Made by a program: the position numbers and the translations under genes. Below, one piece after another: positions 63,970 to 64,000 of a DNA stretch of 64,000 nucleotides (the stretch's first letter is position 1; each line of letters starts with the position of its first letter). Source of the stretch: Oharaeibacter diazotrophicus (lineage in GTDB: Bacteria; Pseudomonadota; Alphaproteobacteria; Rhizobiales; Pleomorphomonadaceae); NCBI RefSeq assembly GCF_004362745.1, contig NZ_SNXY01000006.1, forward strand, positions 1,426,001-1,490,000. The letters are read 5' to 3'. The notes below the pieces were generated by a model. The model did no database searches, was not told where the DNA came from, and saw only the letters and a list, made by a program, of their open reading frames with translations.

Positions 63970-64000
63970 GATCGCTTCTCCGCGGTGAAGAACGCCTGGA

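Overview
The window is about 64 kb of very GC-rich chromosome from an alphaproteobacterium, most likely of the order Hyphomicrobiales (Rhizobiales). Evidence: the syntenic block rpsB-tsf-pyrH-frr-uppS-cdsA-dxr-rseP-bamA-lpxD-fabZ-lpxA-lpxI-lpxB next to gltA; the LpxI (not LpxH) lipid A branch; an alphaproteobacterial porin beginning its mature region with a KVCDAFGTGFFYIPGT-type motif; and an NnrR/NnrS/CcoG nitric-oxide gene set. The genus cannot be named from sequence alone. No rRNA, tRNA, CRISPR array, insertion sequence or prophage was recognised.

Left part (1-31 kb). A truncated allantoinase-type puuE opens the window. Phospholipid genes pssA and psd follow, then an Atm1-type ABC exporter, a palindromic-repeat intergenic region and a LysM protein. 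From about 10.4 to 16.6 kb lies a nitric-oxide response island: a DUF1858 redox protein, a group III truncated globin, NnrS, CcoG, a second polytopic membrane protein, a DUF59 protein and a Crp/Fnr regulator. Three matching NnrR-like boxes tie it together. Next come a small sugar operon (TIM-barrel isomerase, RpiR regulator, PfkB kinase), a rhodanese, an aldehyde dehydrogenase with its DUF779 partner, a cupin, a hydrolase, an RhlE-type helicase, a secreted protein of unknown function, a diguanylate cyclase and ComEC.

Middle part (31-49 kb). gltA is followed by the long minus-strand envelope and translation block. It covers undecaprenyl diphosphate, CDP-diacylglycerol, MEP isoprenoid, outer-membrane assembly and lipid A synthesis, downstream of rpsB-tsf and pyrH-frr. 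A PIN-domain toxin gene sits antisense between tsf and pyrH, interrupting the usual run. Its stop codon appears to be lost.

Right part (49-64 kb). An OmpA-like protein, a 33-residue membrane peptide and a helix-hairpin-helix protein form one operon, followed by a porin. Then comes accessory material. A four-gene plus-strand operon (54.1-57.9 kb) encodes, among others, a Lon/S16-like Ser-Lys domain fused through one membrane span to a DUF4384-like module. A RiPP locus of lasso type (58.1-62.3 kb) has an HPr-kinase-like enzyme, a sulfotransferase, a 53-residue precursor candidate and an asparagine-synthetase-like cyclase, but no visible leader peptidase or RRE protein. A secreted caspase with a DUF4384-like module closes the window. 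A structured palindromic repeat inside the RiPP locus has a second, inverted copy 48 kb away beside nnrS. The strongest leads are the incomplete RiPP locus, the S16-like/caspase neighbourhood, the covarying repeat and the NnrR box set.
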